A DNA stretch of 64,000 bases from Methylomonas sp. EFPC3 (lineage in GTDB: Bacteria; Pseudomonadota; Gammaproteobacteria; Methylococcales; Methylomonadaceae), in assembly GCF_029643245.1 (NCBI RefSeq), contig NZ_CP116398.1, forward strand, positions 1-64,000, in the 5' to 3' direction. Under the pieces are notes generated by a model. The model was not told the origin of the DNA and ran no database searches. It saw nothing but the letters and a program-made list of their open reading frames with translations. The stretch's first letter is position 1. Each line of letters starts with the position of its first letter. Positions 40,105 to 50,314 of the stretch are shown here, in pieces. Both the position numbers and the translations under genes were made by a program.

Positions 40105-41778
40105 ATGCAAACAGTCATTGTCTTTTTCAGGGATGCCGGCGCCGACGCCGAAGTCGATCACTTGGAGCGCCAGATCATCGGCCAAGGCTACATTTGTCAG
40201 CCGGCTACCAGCGATGCGGAAGTGTTGGCCTTGGTCGAATCGCAACCGATCGATTTGTTGATCGTGGCTTGCCGCCATTGGCATTGGCAGGCATTGGCGG
40301 AGGTGCGCGAGGCTGCAGACAACTATTTGCCTATCGTGTTAATCAGCGAGTCGATTAGCGATACCTTGTTGGAGCGTTGCGCCACGGTTGATATCGATAC
40401 GGTATTGTGTCGGCCGGTAAACTTCGGTTTGTTATTGTTCAAGATTCGGTCATCGTTACGTTTGAGCGAATTGTACCGGCGCGAACGGGAGCAGAAAAAC
40501 CGGTTATTGGACTATTGGCAGATGTCCGATCTCGAGCAAGAGGTTGCAGCCAAATTGTTCAACAGCGTACTGAAAGCCGATTTTCTGGAAACCGACGCGG
40601 TTAGTGTGTCGATGTCGCCGATGGCCTTGTTCAACGGCGATTTGGTATTGGTGGCGAAAACGCCGGAAAACCATTTGCACCTGTTGCTGGGCGATTTTAC
40701 CGGCCACGGCTTGGCGGCGTCGATAGCGGCGACGCCGCTGGCGGACATCTTTTACGGGATGACCCGGAAAGGCTTCGACATCAGCGAGATCGTGGTGGAG
40801 GTCAACACCAAGCTTCACCGGATGCTGCCGGCTAACCGGTTCTTGGCGGCGACTCTGGTGGCGTTGTACCCCGAAGATTCGATGTTAAAAACCATTACTT
40901 GCGGTTTGCCGGACCACTACCTGGTCCACCGAGTCGATAAAAGCTATCGGGCCATCCGTTCCTCCAATATTCCGCTGGGGATTCAGGCCGTTATCGAGCC
41001 CGATGTCCAACTGCATCGCGTCGGCGAGCATGAAAGTTTGTATTTGCTGACCGACGGTGTGTTCGAGGCGGAGAATGCAAGCGACGAGTTGTTCGGCGCC
41101 GAGCGCGTGTTGCAGGCGATTCTGGAGAGCCGGGACAGCGACTTCGACATATTACAACGCCGGCTGGCGGAACATACCGGCGGAGCCGAGCGCAAAGACG
41201 ACAACACGATGGTGGTGTTGCGTTGCGCGGTCGATAGCGTGCCGTGGGCCGGCAGTCAGGTCCAGGCCGCCGGGCATAAATTAGCGGCGATGACCTGGAA
41301 ACAGATGATGGAATTCGACATCGACAGCCTGCGTTGTACCAACCCGGTGCCGGTGATCGTAAACACCTTGACTGAATTGCAAGGCCTGCAGCGCCATCGC
41401 CAAGCGATATTTCTGATCGTGACCGAATTGTTCGCCAATGCCCTGGATCATGGCGTGCTGAAGTTGGATTCCGCCGAGAAAACTACCCCGGAAGGCTTCC
41501 TGCGGTTTTACGAATTGAAACAACAGCGCCTACAAATGCTAAGCGAGGGCAAAATCCGTTTGTTTTTCTCCCATCATCCCACCGAGACCGGCGGGCGGTT
41601 GATCGTCAAGGTCGCCGACAGCGGCAGCGGATTCGACTGGCGCCGCCACCGCACCGATTTACAACACAATGCCGGCTATAGCGGACGCGGTATTGCACTT
41701 CTGGAAAAACTCTGCAGCAGCGTGACCTACCACGGACGCGGCAACCGGGTCACAGTTGCGTTCGATTGGCAGGCCTGA
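40105..41778 (+). CDS. Pseudo-receiver, PP2C phosphatase and HATPase regulator
   Basis: 557 residues. An N-terminal CheY-like domain (about 1-125) lacks the phospho-acceptor: the strand reads IDLLIVACRHWH, with Ala55 where Asp is expected, and the late Lys is Arg (LCRPV). A SpoIIE/RsbU phosphatase domain follows (about 145-380; GDFTGHGLAASI, LLTDGVFEAEN and KDDNTMVVL give metal ligands). A C-terminal HATPase like anti-sigma kinases (about 420-557; IVTELFANALDHGVLKL, ADSGSGFDW) completes it. Phosphatase and kinase halves of a partner-switch are joined in one chain. It probably controls an anti-sigma-antagonist not present here. Confidence 0.88.
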   Translation: MQTVIVFFRDAGADAEVDHLERQIIGQGYICQPATSDAEVLALVESQPIDLLIVACRHWHWQALAEVREAADNYLPIVLISESISDTLLERCATVDIDTVLCRPVNFGLLLFKIRSSLRLSELYRREREQKNRLLDYWQMSDLEQEVAAKLFNSVLKADFLETDAVSVSMSPMALFNGDLVLVAKTPENHLHLLLGDFTGHGLAASIAATPLADIFYGMTRKGFDISEIVVEVNTKLHRMLPANRFLAATLVALYPEDSMLKTITCGLPDHYLVHRVDKSYRAIRSSNIPLGIQAVIEPDVQLHRVGEHESLYLLTDGVFEAENASDELFGAERVLQAILESRDSDFDILQRRLAEHTGGAERKDDNTMVVLRCAVDSVPWAGSQVQAAGHKLAAMTWKQMMEFDIDSLRCTNPVPVIVNTLTELQGLQRHRQAIFLIVTELFANALDHGVLKLDSAEKTTPEGFLRFYELKQQRLQMLSEGKIRLFFSHHPTETGGRLIVKVADSGSGFDWRRHRTDLQHNAGYSGRGIALLEKLCSSVTYHGRGNRVTVAFDWQA

Positions 41779-41788
41779 CTAAGGCCTG

Positions 41789-42604
41789 TCAGCTTTGGCA
41801 GCGGCTACAGTAGTAGCTGGCGCGCTGGCCGATTTTCGAATGTTGTATGGGTTCGGCGCAGGTCCGGCAAGGTGCGCCGTCGCGGCCGTAGACGGCCAAT
41901 GCCTGTTTGAAGTAGCCGGGTTTGCCCTCGGCATTGATAAAGTCGCGCAAGGTGGTGCCGCCCTGTTCGATGGCCTGGCCCAGCACGGTCTTGATCGCCG
42001 CCGCCAGACGTTCGAATTCGGCCCGTTGCAAACTTCCGGAGGCACGGGTAGGCAACACGCCGGCCAGAAACAACGACTCGCTGGCGTAGATATTGCCGAC
42101 TCCGACCACGATATGGCTGTCCATGATCAGGCTTTTGATGCACGCCGTCCGTTGGCCGGCGCGGCGTTGCAGGTATTCCGCATCGAAGTCGGCCGACAAT
42201 GGCTCCGGCCCGAGCTCTGCCAGCAGCGGATGCTGCAGCGGATCGGCGGAAGTCCACAGTGCCGCACCGAATTTGCGCTGGTCGTTGAAGCGCAGCACGG
42301 TATCGTCGGCAAACACGAAATCGAGATGGTCATGTTTGCCCGGAATCTGAAGCGGATTGGTGATTCGCAAATTGCCGGACATGCCCAGATGCAGAATCAG
42401 CGTTCCGGTCTCCGCGCCCAGTAGCAAGTATTTGCCGCGGCGCTCGACCGCATTCAGGCGCTGGCCGGCCAGAACCGCCGGCAGGTCGACAGGAACCGGC
42501 CAGCGCAAGCGTGATTCTCGTACCGCTACCGTTTTAAACGTTTTGCCCAGAATGTGCGGCGCGATACCGCGCCGACTGGTTTCGACCTCGGGTAATTCCG
42601 GCAT
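41789..42604 (-). CDS. mutM: Formamidopyrimidine-DNA glycosylase
   Basis: 271 residues beginning MPELPEVETSRRGI, with Pro2 as catalytic nucleophile and Glu3. The helix-two-turn-helix (MDSHIVVGVGNIYASESLF) and the C-terminal zinc finger (CRTCAEPIQH with YYCSRC) are intact. It removes 8-oxoguanine and formamidopyrimidines. The gene is convergent with the phosphatase gene and upstream of nothing obvious in its operon. Confidence 0.96.
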   Translation of the reverse strand: MPELPEVETSRRGIAPHILGKTFKTVAVRESRLRWPVPVDLPAVLAGQRLNAVERRGKYLLLGAETGTLILHLGMSGNLRITNPLQIPGKHDHLDFVFADDTVLRFNDQRKFGAALWTSADPLQHPLLAELGPEPLSADFDAEYLQRRAGQRTACIKSLIMDSHIVVGVGNIYASESLFLAGVLPTRASGSLQRAEFERLAAAIKTVLGQAIEQGGTTLRDFINAEGKPGYFKQALAVYGRDGAPCRTCAEPIQHSKIGQRASYYCSRCQS

Positions 42605-42613
42605 GGTGCTGCG

Positions 42614-43237
42614 TTAGATTTGCGTTAACAGGAACTCGGCTTCGTGGCGAATTTTCTGCCGCGCCAATAGCAGCTTCCAGCGGCTACCGCCGCATTGGCG
42701 CCACAGGTGGGCTGAGCGGATACCGGACAGCAGTACCGCGCGAATTTTATTGACCGTGCCTTGGCTGCCCAGATGCTGCGGATCGCCCTGGACCATGATC
42801 CGCGGTTGCAGCGTGCTGATGGTGCTGTGGTAGACGTCGGCCAGATTTGCCAGTACGTTTTCATGCAATACGCCGAAATGTTCGGCCTGGGCCTGAGCCC
42901 GACCGATGCCGGTCCGGATGCTATCCAACATGTCCGGCTTGCCGGCCAGCCGCTTTTGCAGGTAGACCAGTTGTGCGGCGTAACGGGCTTGTTCCGGATT
43001 GGCTGATGCCCGGCTACCCAACTGGGTCTGCAATTGTTCCAAGCCGTGGCGGATGCCGGCCAGGCCGCCGTAGACGTCGGCGACGCTATCCGAGTCGATT
43101 TTCAACAGACTGCCGATGCTGGCTTCCAAGGCCCCGCTTTGGCAGGCACCGGCCGTTGCCAGTTGCTGTACCAGAGAACAGGCTTGGGCGATGCCGGCCA
43201 GCGCGATGGTCTGGTTGGTGATCGTGGACAGTGACAT
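42614..43237 (-). CDS. hflD: HflD-like protein (DUF489)
   Basis: 207 residues from ATG 43237 (MSLSTITNQTIALAGIAQAC). QLVYLQKRLAGKPDMLDSI, then STLQPRIMVQGDPQHLGSQG and NKIRAVLLSGIRSAHLWRQC are the DUF489/HflD signature. HflD is a peripheral inner-membrane protein that restrains the phage lambda CII regulator in E. coli. Its general role is unclear. It follows the rhodanese gene with one base between them. Confidence 0.92.
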   Translation of the reverse strand: MSLSTITNQTIALAGIAQACSLVQQLATAGACQSGALEASIGSLLKIDSDSVADVYGGLAGIRHGLEQLQTQLGSRASANPEQARYAAQLVYLQKRLAGKPDMLDSIRTGIGRAQAQAEHFGVLHENVLANLADVYHSTISTLQPRIMVQGDPQHLGSQGTVNKIRAVLLSGIRSAHLWRQCGGSRWKLLLARQKIRHEAEFLLTQI

Positions 43238-43238
43238 A

Positions 43239-43676
43239 TCAATTGCAGGCGTTGGCCAGACAATCCGGCGCAACCGGCCGGCCGGAGCGGATCCAGGACT
43301 GGATGCCGTTATTCAAATGATAAACCTTGGGCATGCCGGGCTGTTCGCTGAGCATTTTGCCGATTTTGGCGCTACGGTTGCCGGAACGGCACACCAGAAT
43401 CACCGGTTGGTCGGGCGAGGTTTTCAATTTCTCCAGATCGGCCAGCCATTTTTGCTGGTCGAATTTGCCGTCGGCATCGAACGATTGCAGCTTGTGGCTG
43501 CCCGGAATCAGGCCGGTAGCCTGCCATTCCTGCGGCGTGCGGATATCCACCACCAGCGCGTTTTGGTTTTGTTGCATCGTACCAAGTTGTTCGGTGTCGA
43601 GTTCGCCGAGTTCTGCGGCTTGCAAGCTGGCGGACAATAATCCGGCCAGCAAGAAAAAGGGTAGTTTTCGTTTCAT
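43239..43676 (-). CDS. Periplasmic rhodanese-like protein
   Basis: 145 residues with a signal peptide (MKRKLPFFLLAGLLSASLQA) and a single rhodanese domain. The active-site loop is VCRSGNRSAKIG with Cys near 111. NALVVDIRTPQEWQATGLIP and the late GIQSWIRSGRPV complete the fold. It may transfer sulphur or act on thiols in the periplasm. It lies one base upstream of hflD. Confidence 0.92.
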   Translation of the reverse strand: MKRKLPFFLLAGLLSASLQAAELGELDTEQLGTMQQNQNALVVDIRTPQEWQATGLIPGSHKLQSFDADGKFDQQKWLADLEKLKTSPDQPVILVCRSGNRSAKIGKMLSEQPGMPKVYHLNNGIQSWIRSGRPVAPDCLANACN

Positions 43677-43703
43677 AGTCTATCCATACCAGTCAATGAA
43701 GTG

Positions 43704-44909
43704 TTATGCGGACAGTAACGGCGAGATGTGGGTCGCCCACCAGTCGATGCTTTCCAAATAGATATTGGCGATGCGCTCCGGCGCAATGTTGCGGTAGTTA
43801 TTTAGCCCCGTTTCCCAGCGCTCGTAGGCGATACAGAATTTTAAGGTTTCGCCGGCAGGGCCGCGATGGTGGAGCACGGCGTCGTTTATGTCCTGCGCCA
43901 GCGGCAAGTGTTCCAGCAATTTCGGCAACGGCGAATCCATCAGACTGTCCAGGCCCGACAGCATGCCGATCAGGAAGTAATGCTCGCCGTCATCCTTAAC
44001 TTCCCGCGCGAGCAGTTCGCACATTTTGGCCCGGATCAGTACGTTTTGCAGTACCGAGGAAGGTTTGTCCGACAGGGTCGATAAAGTCAGGATATTGAGC
44101 CAACGCTTGATTTCGACCAAGCCCAAACAGACTACCGCATGTTGTATCGATTCTATTTTGTACGGCAACGCAAAAAACGCTGAATTCAGGTAGTGCAGTA
44201 GCTTGAAGCTCATGCTGACGTCTTGCGAGACGATCCCGCTGATCTCGACAAAACTGGCCTCGGGTTTGTTGACTGTGGCTAGTAACTGCAGTGCCGTGGT
44301 CTGGCTGGCGCCGATGCGTTTGCCTTCAACGATGTTGGGCTTGCTGAAGAAAAAACCCTGAAATAACTCGCAGCCCCAATCGCGCAGGGTTTCGAACTGC
44401 TGATGGGTTTCGACCTTTTCTGCCAGGAGTTTTAATTTATAAGGGGCGAGTTGGTCTATCAGTTTGCGGGTGGCGTCCAGCGTGTCTGCCATGATGTCGA
44501 TCTTGACGATGTCGGCGAATTCCAGCAGCGGCAACCACTCCGGCGCCAGCACGAAATCGTCCAGCGCCAGCGTGTAACCGAGTTGGGACAGCTCCTTCAA
44601 GTTGGCGACGATCTCGGCGTCGACGGTCACGCTTTCCAGTACCTCGACCACGATGCGGTCTTTCGGCAGATGCAGCGGCACTTTATCCAGAATGTTTTGG
44701 GTCGTGAAGTTGATGAAGGCTTTATGCGGCCCGACCAGTTGGTTTAGGCCGATCTCCAGCAAAGTATCGCTGATGACTTGTTTGGTGGCGTTGGCGGCCC
44801 CATCTTTCAGGTTAAGGTCGAAATCGGTGCCGCGGAACAGAATTTCGTAAGCGAAGGTATTCAATTGCCGGTCCAGTATTTGCTGCCGGCCAATTAGAAA
44901 ATCTGTCAT
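43704..44909 (-). CDS. EAL-HDOD (YuxH-like) signalling protein
   Basis: 401 residues. An EAL-like domain (about 1-200) has YEILFRG, VVEVLES, YTLALDDF, VKIDIM, LLAEKVET and CELFQGFFFSKP. It is followed by an HDOD domain (about 205-390; SFKLLHYLNSAFFALPYKIE). Such proteins often bind c-di-GMP without hydrolysing it and relay to partner regulators. The EAL-to-EIL change and lack of a neighbouring GGDEF gene leave enzymatic activity open. Confidence 0.9.
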   Translation of the reverse strand: MTDFLIGRQQILDRQLNTFAYEILFRGTDFDLNLKDGAANATKQVISDTLLEIGLNQLVGPHKAFINFTTQNILDKVPLHLPKDRIVVEVLESVTVDAEIVANLKELSQLGYTLALDDFVLAPEWLPLLEFADIVKIDIMADTLDATRKLIDQLAPYKLKLLAEKVETHQQFETLRDWGCELFQGFFFSKPNIVEGKRIGASQTTALQLLATVNKPEASFVEISGIVSQDVSMSFKLLHYLNSAFFALPYKIESIQHAVVCLGLVEIKRWLNILTLSTLSDKPSSVLQNVLIRAKMCELLAREVKDDGEHYFLIGMLSGLDSLMDSPLPKLLEHLPLAQDINDAVLHHRGPAGETLKFCIAYERWETGLNNYRNIAPERIANIYLESIDWWATHISPLLSA

Positions 44910-45027
44910 TTATTTACGGGCTCCCGATCATTGCACTATGATGCTGCTACGCCCCGCCTTATAACATGTAAGCCGAGATTTAGTCGAGTTCAGGCGCGGC
45001 GCATCTCTAACAACCCTAGGAGGAACA

Positions 45028-45237
45028 ATGTCCGAATCAGCAACGCTAACGGTTACCGGCATGAAATGCGGCGGTTGCGAAAATAGTATCGTCAGCAAAG
45101 TGTCGGCGCTGGCCGGAGTCAAATCGGTCAAGGCATCGCACTTGGATAAGCAGGTCGGCGTCGAATTCGACCCGGCTCAGATCAGTCTCGACGAGATCGA
45201 AGACACCATCGTCGACGCCGGCTTCAAAGTAGAATAA
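45028..45237 (+). CDS. copZ: Copper chaperone, HMA domain
   Basis: 69 residues. The metal motif [10 protein letters not shown] (CxxC) in a ferredoxin-like HMA domain. A strong AGGAGGA lies seven bases before the ATG. It passes Cu(I) to the following P-type ATPase. No MerR/CueR-type dyad was recognised upstream. Confidence 0.93.
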   Translation: MSESATLTVTGMKCGGCENSIVSKVSALAGVKSVKASHLDKQVGVEFDPAQISLDEIEDTIVDAGFKVE

Positions 45238-45283
45238 TTTTTCGCCGGCAGCCGGCGGTGCTGCCGACATTCGAGGAGGCAGG

Positions 45284-47551
45284 ATGACAGATGCCCAACA
45301 GATAGAAAGCGGCGACGTCCAAGAGATTAGGCTGTCGATTCTCGGCATGCGTTGCGCCGGTTGCGTCAGTGCGGTCGAAACCGCTTTGCAGTCGGTGCCC
45401 GGAGTCGCATCGGTCGCAGTTAACTTCGCCGACCATTCGGCAACCGTGCTTGGCGATCCCGACCGGCAGATCATGAAACAGGCTTTGAAGGACGCCGGTT
45501 ACGACGCCGCGGTGATGGAAGGTCTGGAAGATCCGGCGGAAGAGGAAGCCCAGGAAGAGCTGCGTTACCGCGATTTGATGCGCAAGGCGGCTGTCGCCGG
45601 CGCGTTGGGGTTGCCGTTGATGTTGGGCGCCCATATCGATCTGTTCCCGGCGATGGGCACGCCTTCCGGCACGCTGTTCTGGTCCGAAGTTGCGTTATTG
45701 ACCTTGGCGGTGTTGTATTACTCCGGCGGCCATTTTTTTCATAGCGCGCTGAAATTGCTGGCTGTGAAGCAGGCCAACATGGATACCTTGATTGCATTGG
45801 GTACCGGCTCCGCCTGGTTTTATTCCTGCATCGTCATCGACTATTCCGCGCAATTGCCGTCGCTGTCGGCGCACGCTTATTTCGAAGCCTCGGCCGTGAT
45901 TCTGGCCTTCATCAATCTCGGCAGCGCCCTGGAAACCCGGGCCCGCGGCAAGACTTCGGCGGCGATCAGAGCCTTGATCGGCCTACAGCCGCGCACCGCC
46001 AGAGTCGTGCGCGACGGTCGCGAGATCGACGTACCGATTGAGGAAGTCGGTCTTGGCGAGACCTTGCGGGTGCGGCCGGGGGAAAAGATCGCGGTCGACG
46101 GCACGGTGGCGGAAGGTCATTCCAGCGTCGACGAATCGATGCTCACCGGCGAATCGATGCCGGTCGAGAAAAATGTCGGCGACAGCGTCGCCGCCGGGTC
46201 GATCAACGGCCAGGGCAGTTTTTTGTTCACGGCCACCCATATCGGCCGCGACACGGCGCTGGCGCATATCATTCAAAGCGTGCGCCAGGCGCAAAACAGC
46301 AAGCCCGCCATCGCCAAACTGGCCGACAGAATTTCGGCCGTGTTCGTGCCGACGGTGGTTGCAATTTCTGTTCTCACCTTTCTTATCTGGCTGGCGATTG
46401 GTCCCGATCCTGCCTTCGGTTATGCCTTTGTTACTTCCATGACAGTTTTGGTAATCGCCTGCCCTTGCGCGTTGGGTTTGGCAACGCCGATCTCGGTCAT
46501 GGTCGCGGTCGGTCGGGCGGCGCAAACCGGGATTTTAATCCGTAAGGGCGAGGCGCTACAGACGGCCGGCAAACTGACTTGCCTGATACTGGACAAAACC
46601 GGCACGGTAACCGCCGGCAAGCCGGCCTTGGCCGAAGTGTTGGGATTCGGCGATTACGACGAAACTCAGGTGTTGCAACTCGCGGCCAGTCTGGAATCCG
46701 GTTCCGAGCACCCGCTGGCGGCGGCGATTTTGGCTGCGGCCGAACAGCGTTCGTTGGCTTTGGACAAAGTCAGACGCTTCCAGGCTGTGGCGGGACACGG
46801 CGTCATCGGCCGGATCGGCGAGCGGCAATGCCTGTTCGGCAACGCCGCATTAATGGCCGAACATGGGGTCGATACCAGTGTGTGTCGGGATAAGCTGGCG
46901 GAATTGGCCGGAAAAGGCCAGACGCCGATGATGTTGGCGGTCGAACAGGCCATAGTCGGCGTGGTTTCGGTAGCCGACCCGATCAAGCCCGACTCGGCTG
47001 AAGCCGTGCGGGAATTGCAAGGCCGCGGCGTCCGGGTGTTGATGGTGACCGGCGACAACGAAATCACGGCCAAGGCCATCGCCGCCCAGGCCGGTATTAC
47101 CGAATTCCGCGCCCAGGTGTTGCCGACCGACAAAGCCGCAACGGTCAAAGCACTGCAGCAGCAGGGCGAGTTGGTCGGCATGGTCGGCGACGGTATCAAC
47201 GATGCGCCGGCCCTGGCCCAGGCCAATGTCGGCTTTGCGATGGGCGCCGGTACCGACGTGGCGATCGAAAGTGCCGACATCGTCTTGCTGCAAGGTTCCT
47301 TGCTGAAAATTCCGGAGGCGATCGCGCTGTCGCAATTGACGGTCGCCAACATCCAGCAGAACCTGTTCGGCGCCTTTGTCTACAACACCATCGGCATCCC
47401 GGTCGCGGCCGGCTTGTTGTATCCGCTGTTCGGCATTTTGCTGAATCCGATGATCGCCGGTGCGGCGATGGCGATGTCGTCGGTAACCGTGGTCAGCAAC
47501 GCCAACCGGTTGCGCTGGATCAAGTTGGATAGCGCCGCTAAGCGCCGATAA
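45284..47551 (+). CDS. copA: Cu(I)-exporting P-type ATPase
   Basis: 755 residues. One N-terminal HMA domain ([12 protein letters not shown]), eight helices, actuator motif TGES, the transmembrane CPC in [13 protein letters not shown] (near 393), the phosphorylation site DKTGTVT (near 436), HP in [10 protein letters not shown] and [10 protein letters not shown]. It exports Cu(I) from the cytoplasm. Copper homeostasis suits methanotrophs, whose particulate methane monooxygenase is copper-dependent. It starts 46 bases after copZ. Confidence 0.96.
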   Translation: MTDAQQIESGDVQEIRLSILGMRCAGCVSAVETALQSVPGVASVAVNFADHSATVLGDPDRQIMKQALKDAGYDAAVMEGLEDPAEEEAQEELRYRDLMRKAAVAGALGLPLMLGAHIDLFPAMGTPSGTLFWSEVALLTLAVLYYSGGHFFHSALKLLAVKQANMDTLIALGTGSAWFYSCIVIDYSAQLPSLSAHAYFEASAVILAFINLGSALETRARGKTSAAIRALIGLQPRTARVVRDGREIDVPIEEVGLGETLRVRPGEKIAVDGTVAEGHSSVDESMLTGESMPVEKNVGDSVAAGSINGQGSFLFTATHIGRDTALAHIIQSVRQAQNSKPAIAKLADRISAVFVPTVVAISVLTFLIWLAIGPDPAFGYAFVTSMTVLVIACPCALGLATPISVMVAVGRAAQTGILIRKGEALQTAGKLTCLILDKTGTVTAGKPALAEVLGFGDYDETQVLQLAASLESGSEHPLAAAILAAAEQRSLALDKVRRFQAVAGHGVIGRIGERQCLFGNAALMAEHGVDTSVCRDKLAELAGKGQTPMMLAVEQAIVGVVSVADPIKPDSAEAVRELQGRGVRVLMVTGDNEITAKAIAAQAGITEFRAQVLPTDKAATVKALQQQGELVGMVGDGINDAPALAQANVGFAMGAGTDVAIESADIVLLQGSLLKIPEAIALSQLTVANIQQNLFGAFVYNTIGIPVAAGLLYPLFGILLNPMIAGAAMAMSSVTVVSNANRLRWIKLDSAAKRR

Positions 47552-47560
47552 AACCTTGTT

Positions 47561-47582
47561 CCCGCGGCGTTGCGGCCGCGGG
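47561..47582. other. GC-rich hairpin between copA and the chemoreceptor gene
   Basis: CCCGCGGC and GCCGCGGG form an 8-bp stem around GTTGCG, in the short gap between convergent genes. No T-run follows, so it is only a possible bidirectional stop. Confidence 0.4.
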
Positions 47583-47587
47583 GGCTC

Positions 47588-49204
47588 TTACAATCTGAAT
47601 TGGGAAATGGTTTTTTGCAGGTTACCGGCGATAGCCTGCAAATGATGAGCTTCGCGCGCGGTTTGTTCGGCGTCGGCCGTATTGTTGACGGTGGCTTCGT
47701 TGATAGCGACCACATTCTGATTGATGTGCTCAACCACAATTTTTTGTTCCTTTACCGCATCGGAAATATGCGTGTTCATTTCCGAGATGCGCTCAACCAT
47801 CGCCGAGATTTCGTCCAACACTGCCCCTGTGCTTTCGATCACCGCCACGGTTTCCTTGGTTTGGGTTTGGCTTTCCGTCATGGCTTTGACTGCTTGGCGC
47901 GAGCCTTGTTGCAGCTTCTCGATCATGGCCTGGATTTCGTGGGTCGACTCCTGGGTGCGGCTGGCCAGCGTGCGGACTTCGTCAGCCACCACGGCAAAGC
48001 CGCGACCTTGCTCGCCGGCGCGCGCCGCTTCGATGGCGGCGTTCAGGGCGAGTAGATTGGTCTGGTCGGCAATGCTTTGAATCACGTCCAGGACCGAGCT
48101 GACGTTGACGCAATCGTTTTCGACGCTACCGATCACCTGGCTGGCGCGATCGATGTTTTGCGAAAGTTCGTGAATCGAGCGTACGGTACTGGTTACGACT
48201 GCTTTACCGTCGTTGGCGGCCTGACTGCTTTGGCGTGCGGTTTGCGCCGCATCGGCCGTATTGTTCGAAACGCCGGTGACTGTCGCAGACAATTCGGTCA
48301 CTGTGGTTGCGACTTGGTTGGCTCCCATTTGCGATTTGAAAATATCTTGTTGTACCCGTTCCGACATTTGGCTGAGCCGGCTCGACGAGACGGTCAACTG
48401 CTCTGATTCCGTCGCTACTTGCTGCATCAAGCCTTGCAGCATGCTGAGAAATTCGTTGAACAGTCTGACGATACTACCGATTTCGTCGCCGCCCTCGTGC
48501 GGAATCCGCCGGGTCAAGTCGCCGCCGCCTTGTTTCATGTCCCGCAGGGATTTTTGCAGCGCATTCAGCGGCGGTTCGATTTTGAAATACAGCAGCGCCA
48601 AACAGATGACCACGAACAATAACAGCGCGATCGAAAAGGCGATGCGCGAAACGCTGTAGTCATGCAACGACGAACTCAATACTTGTTTGGCCTGAGCTAG
48701 TTCGCGGTCCAGTTGCTCGGTCAAGATCGAGAGCTCCGACGTCAGGCTGGCCGCCGTATCGTCCAGGCCGGTGCCGGGCGCTTTCATGGTCACCGTGCCG
48801 GCTTCGTTACCGAGTTTGATGTAGTCCCAACCCATTTTTACGCCGGCGGCGTGCATGGTCCTGATTTTGGTTTTCAGTTCGTCCAGTTTCGATTGCAGGT
48901 TCGGTTGCAGTTTGGCCGCGGCATCCAGATTTTTGAGCGCATCGGCCAGATTCTGTTCGGCTTCGGCGAAACCGTCTTCGGTATGCGTGGCGCCGACGTC
49001 GGTCAAAAATTGTTGAATTTGTACCACGTGAAAACGGACATGGGCCAGCGCATCGGAGGTGTCTTGTTTTTGGGTGGCGTCGGCGAGGCTGGCGTCGATG
49101 CTGGAGAAGGCGTGCCAGAGCGATGCTGCGAACAACAGGTTGGCGGCAAATAAGGAGGATGCGATATAAATCAGCGCGCTTTTGATTGTCAGGTCTTTGC
49201 TCAT
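47588..49204 (-). CDS. Membrane chemoreceptor (methyl-accepting)
   Basis: 538 residues from ATG 49204. An N-terminal helix ([20 protein letters not shown]) and a second helix (about residue 200, [19 protein letters not shown]) bracket a periplasmic four-helix-type sensor. A HAMP domain and a long signalling coil with tip [20 protein letters not shown] follow. It lies 13 bases after a HAMP-domain gene and is last in a four-gene operon with a tetraheme cytochrome and an outer-membrane barrel, so it may sense redox or an electron acceptor. It ends QFRL without a CheR-tethering pentapeptide. Confidence 0.93.
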   Translation of the reverse strand: MSKDLTIKSALIYIASSLFAANLLFAASLWHAFSSIDASLADATQKQDTSDALAHVRFHVVQIQQFLTDVGATHTEDGFAEAEQNLADALKNLDAAAKLQPNLQSKLDELKTKIRTMHAAGVKMGWDYIKLGNEAGTVTMKAPGTGLDDTAASLTSELSILTEQLDRELAQAKQVLSSSLHDYSVSRIAFSIALLLFVVICLALLYFKIEPPLNALQKSLRDMKQGGGDLTRRIPHEGGDEIGSIVRLFNEFLSMLQGLMQQVATESEQLTVSSSRLSQMSERVQQDIFKSQMGANQVATTVTELSATVTGVSNNTADAAQTARQSSQAANDGKAVVTSTVRSIHELSQNIDRASQVIGSVENDCVNVSSVLDVIQSIADQTNLLALNAAIEAARAGEQGRGFAVVADEVRTLASRTQESTHEIQAMIEKLQQGSRQAVKAMTESQTQTKETVAVIESTGAVLDEISAMVERISEMNTHISDAVKEQKIVVEHINQNVVAINEATVNNTADAEQTAREAHHLQAIAGNLQKTISQFRL

Positions 49205-49217
49205 AGAGTTGGGTGGG

Positions 49218-49796
49218 TTATTTATCGAGTTTTTCCAATGCCGCCGCCAGATTGGCCAGCGCGGCAATCGTTTCGTGTTGGGTCGTGGACAAGTCGTTGC
49301 CGTTGTTCAACGCGCACAAGCCGATCTGCCGGTTCAGTTCGGCGATCAGACGCTGGCGCTGGTCGCGGCGGTCGCGCAATTTGCCGACCATCGCCGCAAA
49401 CGACGCGGCCAGTTCCTGCAGCTGGTCGTGTTCGCGCAGATGGGTGACGGTATCCAGGTTTCCGTCGCCCACTTCCCGGCACAGGGTTTCGAAGCGGTAC
49501 AACGGACCGGCGATCTTGTGCGAGCCGTACAGCACGCCGGCTACGGCAATTGCGCCGGCCGTGACGATGGAGACGACATTGCCGATCATGATCGATATTC
49601 CCAAACGCTCCGTCGCATTGACGATATTGGCGTGAGCGGACTGTGCCTGGGCTTGCAGATCGCCGCCGGTCATCCAGTAAATCAGCAGCGCCGAGCACAG
49701 GCCGGACAAAAGAATCAGGGCGAAGGCGCCGAGAATGAAGCGGCCCTGGAACTCTTTTTTAATGAAAATTTGCCGACGGGGTACGGTGTTGTTCAT
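49218..49796 (-). CDS. HAMP-domain membrane protein without output domain
   Basis: 192 residues with two membrane helices ([40 protein letters not shown]), a short periplasmic loop, a HAMP-like region ([20 protein letters not shown], then [20 protein letters not shown]) and a coiled-coil tail. There is no kinase, cyclase or receptor output. It sits between the cytochrome and the chemoreceptor, so it may act as a membrane adaptor. Nine bases separate it from the cytochrome gene. Confidence 0.8.
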   Translation of the reverse strand: MNNTVPRRQIFIKKEFQGRFILGAFALILLSGLCSALLIYWMTGGDLQAQAQSAHANIVNATERLGISIMIGNVVSIVTAGAIAVAGVLYGSHKIAGPLYRFETLCREVGDGNLDTVTHLREHDQLQELAASFAAMVGKLRDRRDQRQRLIAELNRQIGLCALNNGNDLSTTQHETIAALANLAAALEKLDK

Positions 49797-49805
49797 GGTT
49801 GAGCC

Positions 49806-50312
49806 TTAGTTGACGTTGTGACAGGTTAAACAGAGCTCGCCGTCGCTGTTGTTACGGCGCAGTAAGAAACTTTTGCGCAAGCGCTCGGAATTCATCAATT
49901 TGTCCATGAAACTGTGGCTGGCCTGCGGCCGGTCGCTATCTAACTTGCCATGGGTGTAGTGGCAGGTCAGGCAGGTGATGTCGTTTTCCTCGTTTAACGG
50001 CAAATCCGCCGGCACCGGAAAATCGATGTTCAGACCCACTTTGTGGCCCTGGTTGGGGTTATGGCAGGACGCGCACATCGCCACGCCGTCGAGTTTGAAG
50101 GCGCTTTGATCGATAGTGATGTTTTTGCTGTGCAATATGTTGTCGTCTTTCAGCTCCGGAACCGACAAGTGACAGCTGCTGCAATCGGATTGCATGTTTT
50201 GTTTGGCGATGACATGAGGATTTTCGCCAGCCGTGTGTGCGGCGTGAGTATAAAACAGCAAGCCGGAGCAACTGGCCAGTGCCAATAGCAGTGAAGTTAT
50301 TCGTTTTTTCAT
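49806..50312 (-). CDS. Tetraheme periplasmic cytochrome c
   Basis: 168 residues with a signal peptide (about 1-27) and four CxxCH heme sites: CSSCH, CASCH, CLTCH and CLTCH. Two extra His (HVIAK, LHSKN) may be distal ligands. The doubled-CxxCH pattern occurs in small electron-shuttle cytochromes. The gene starts two bases after an outer-membrane protein gene and precedes the HAMP and chemoreceptor genes. Confidence 0.92.
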   Translation of the reverse strand: MKKRITSLLLALASCSGLLFYTHAAHTAGENPHVIAKQNMQSDCSSCHLSVPELKDDNILHSKNITIDQSAFKLDGVAMCASCHNPNQGHKVGLNIDFPVPADLPLNEENDITCLTCHYTHGKLDSDRPQASHSFMDKLMNSERLRKSFLLRRNNSDGELCLTCHNVN

Positions 50313-50314
50313 AG

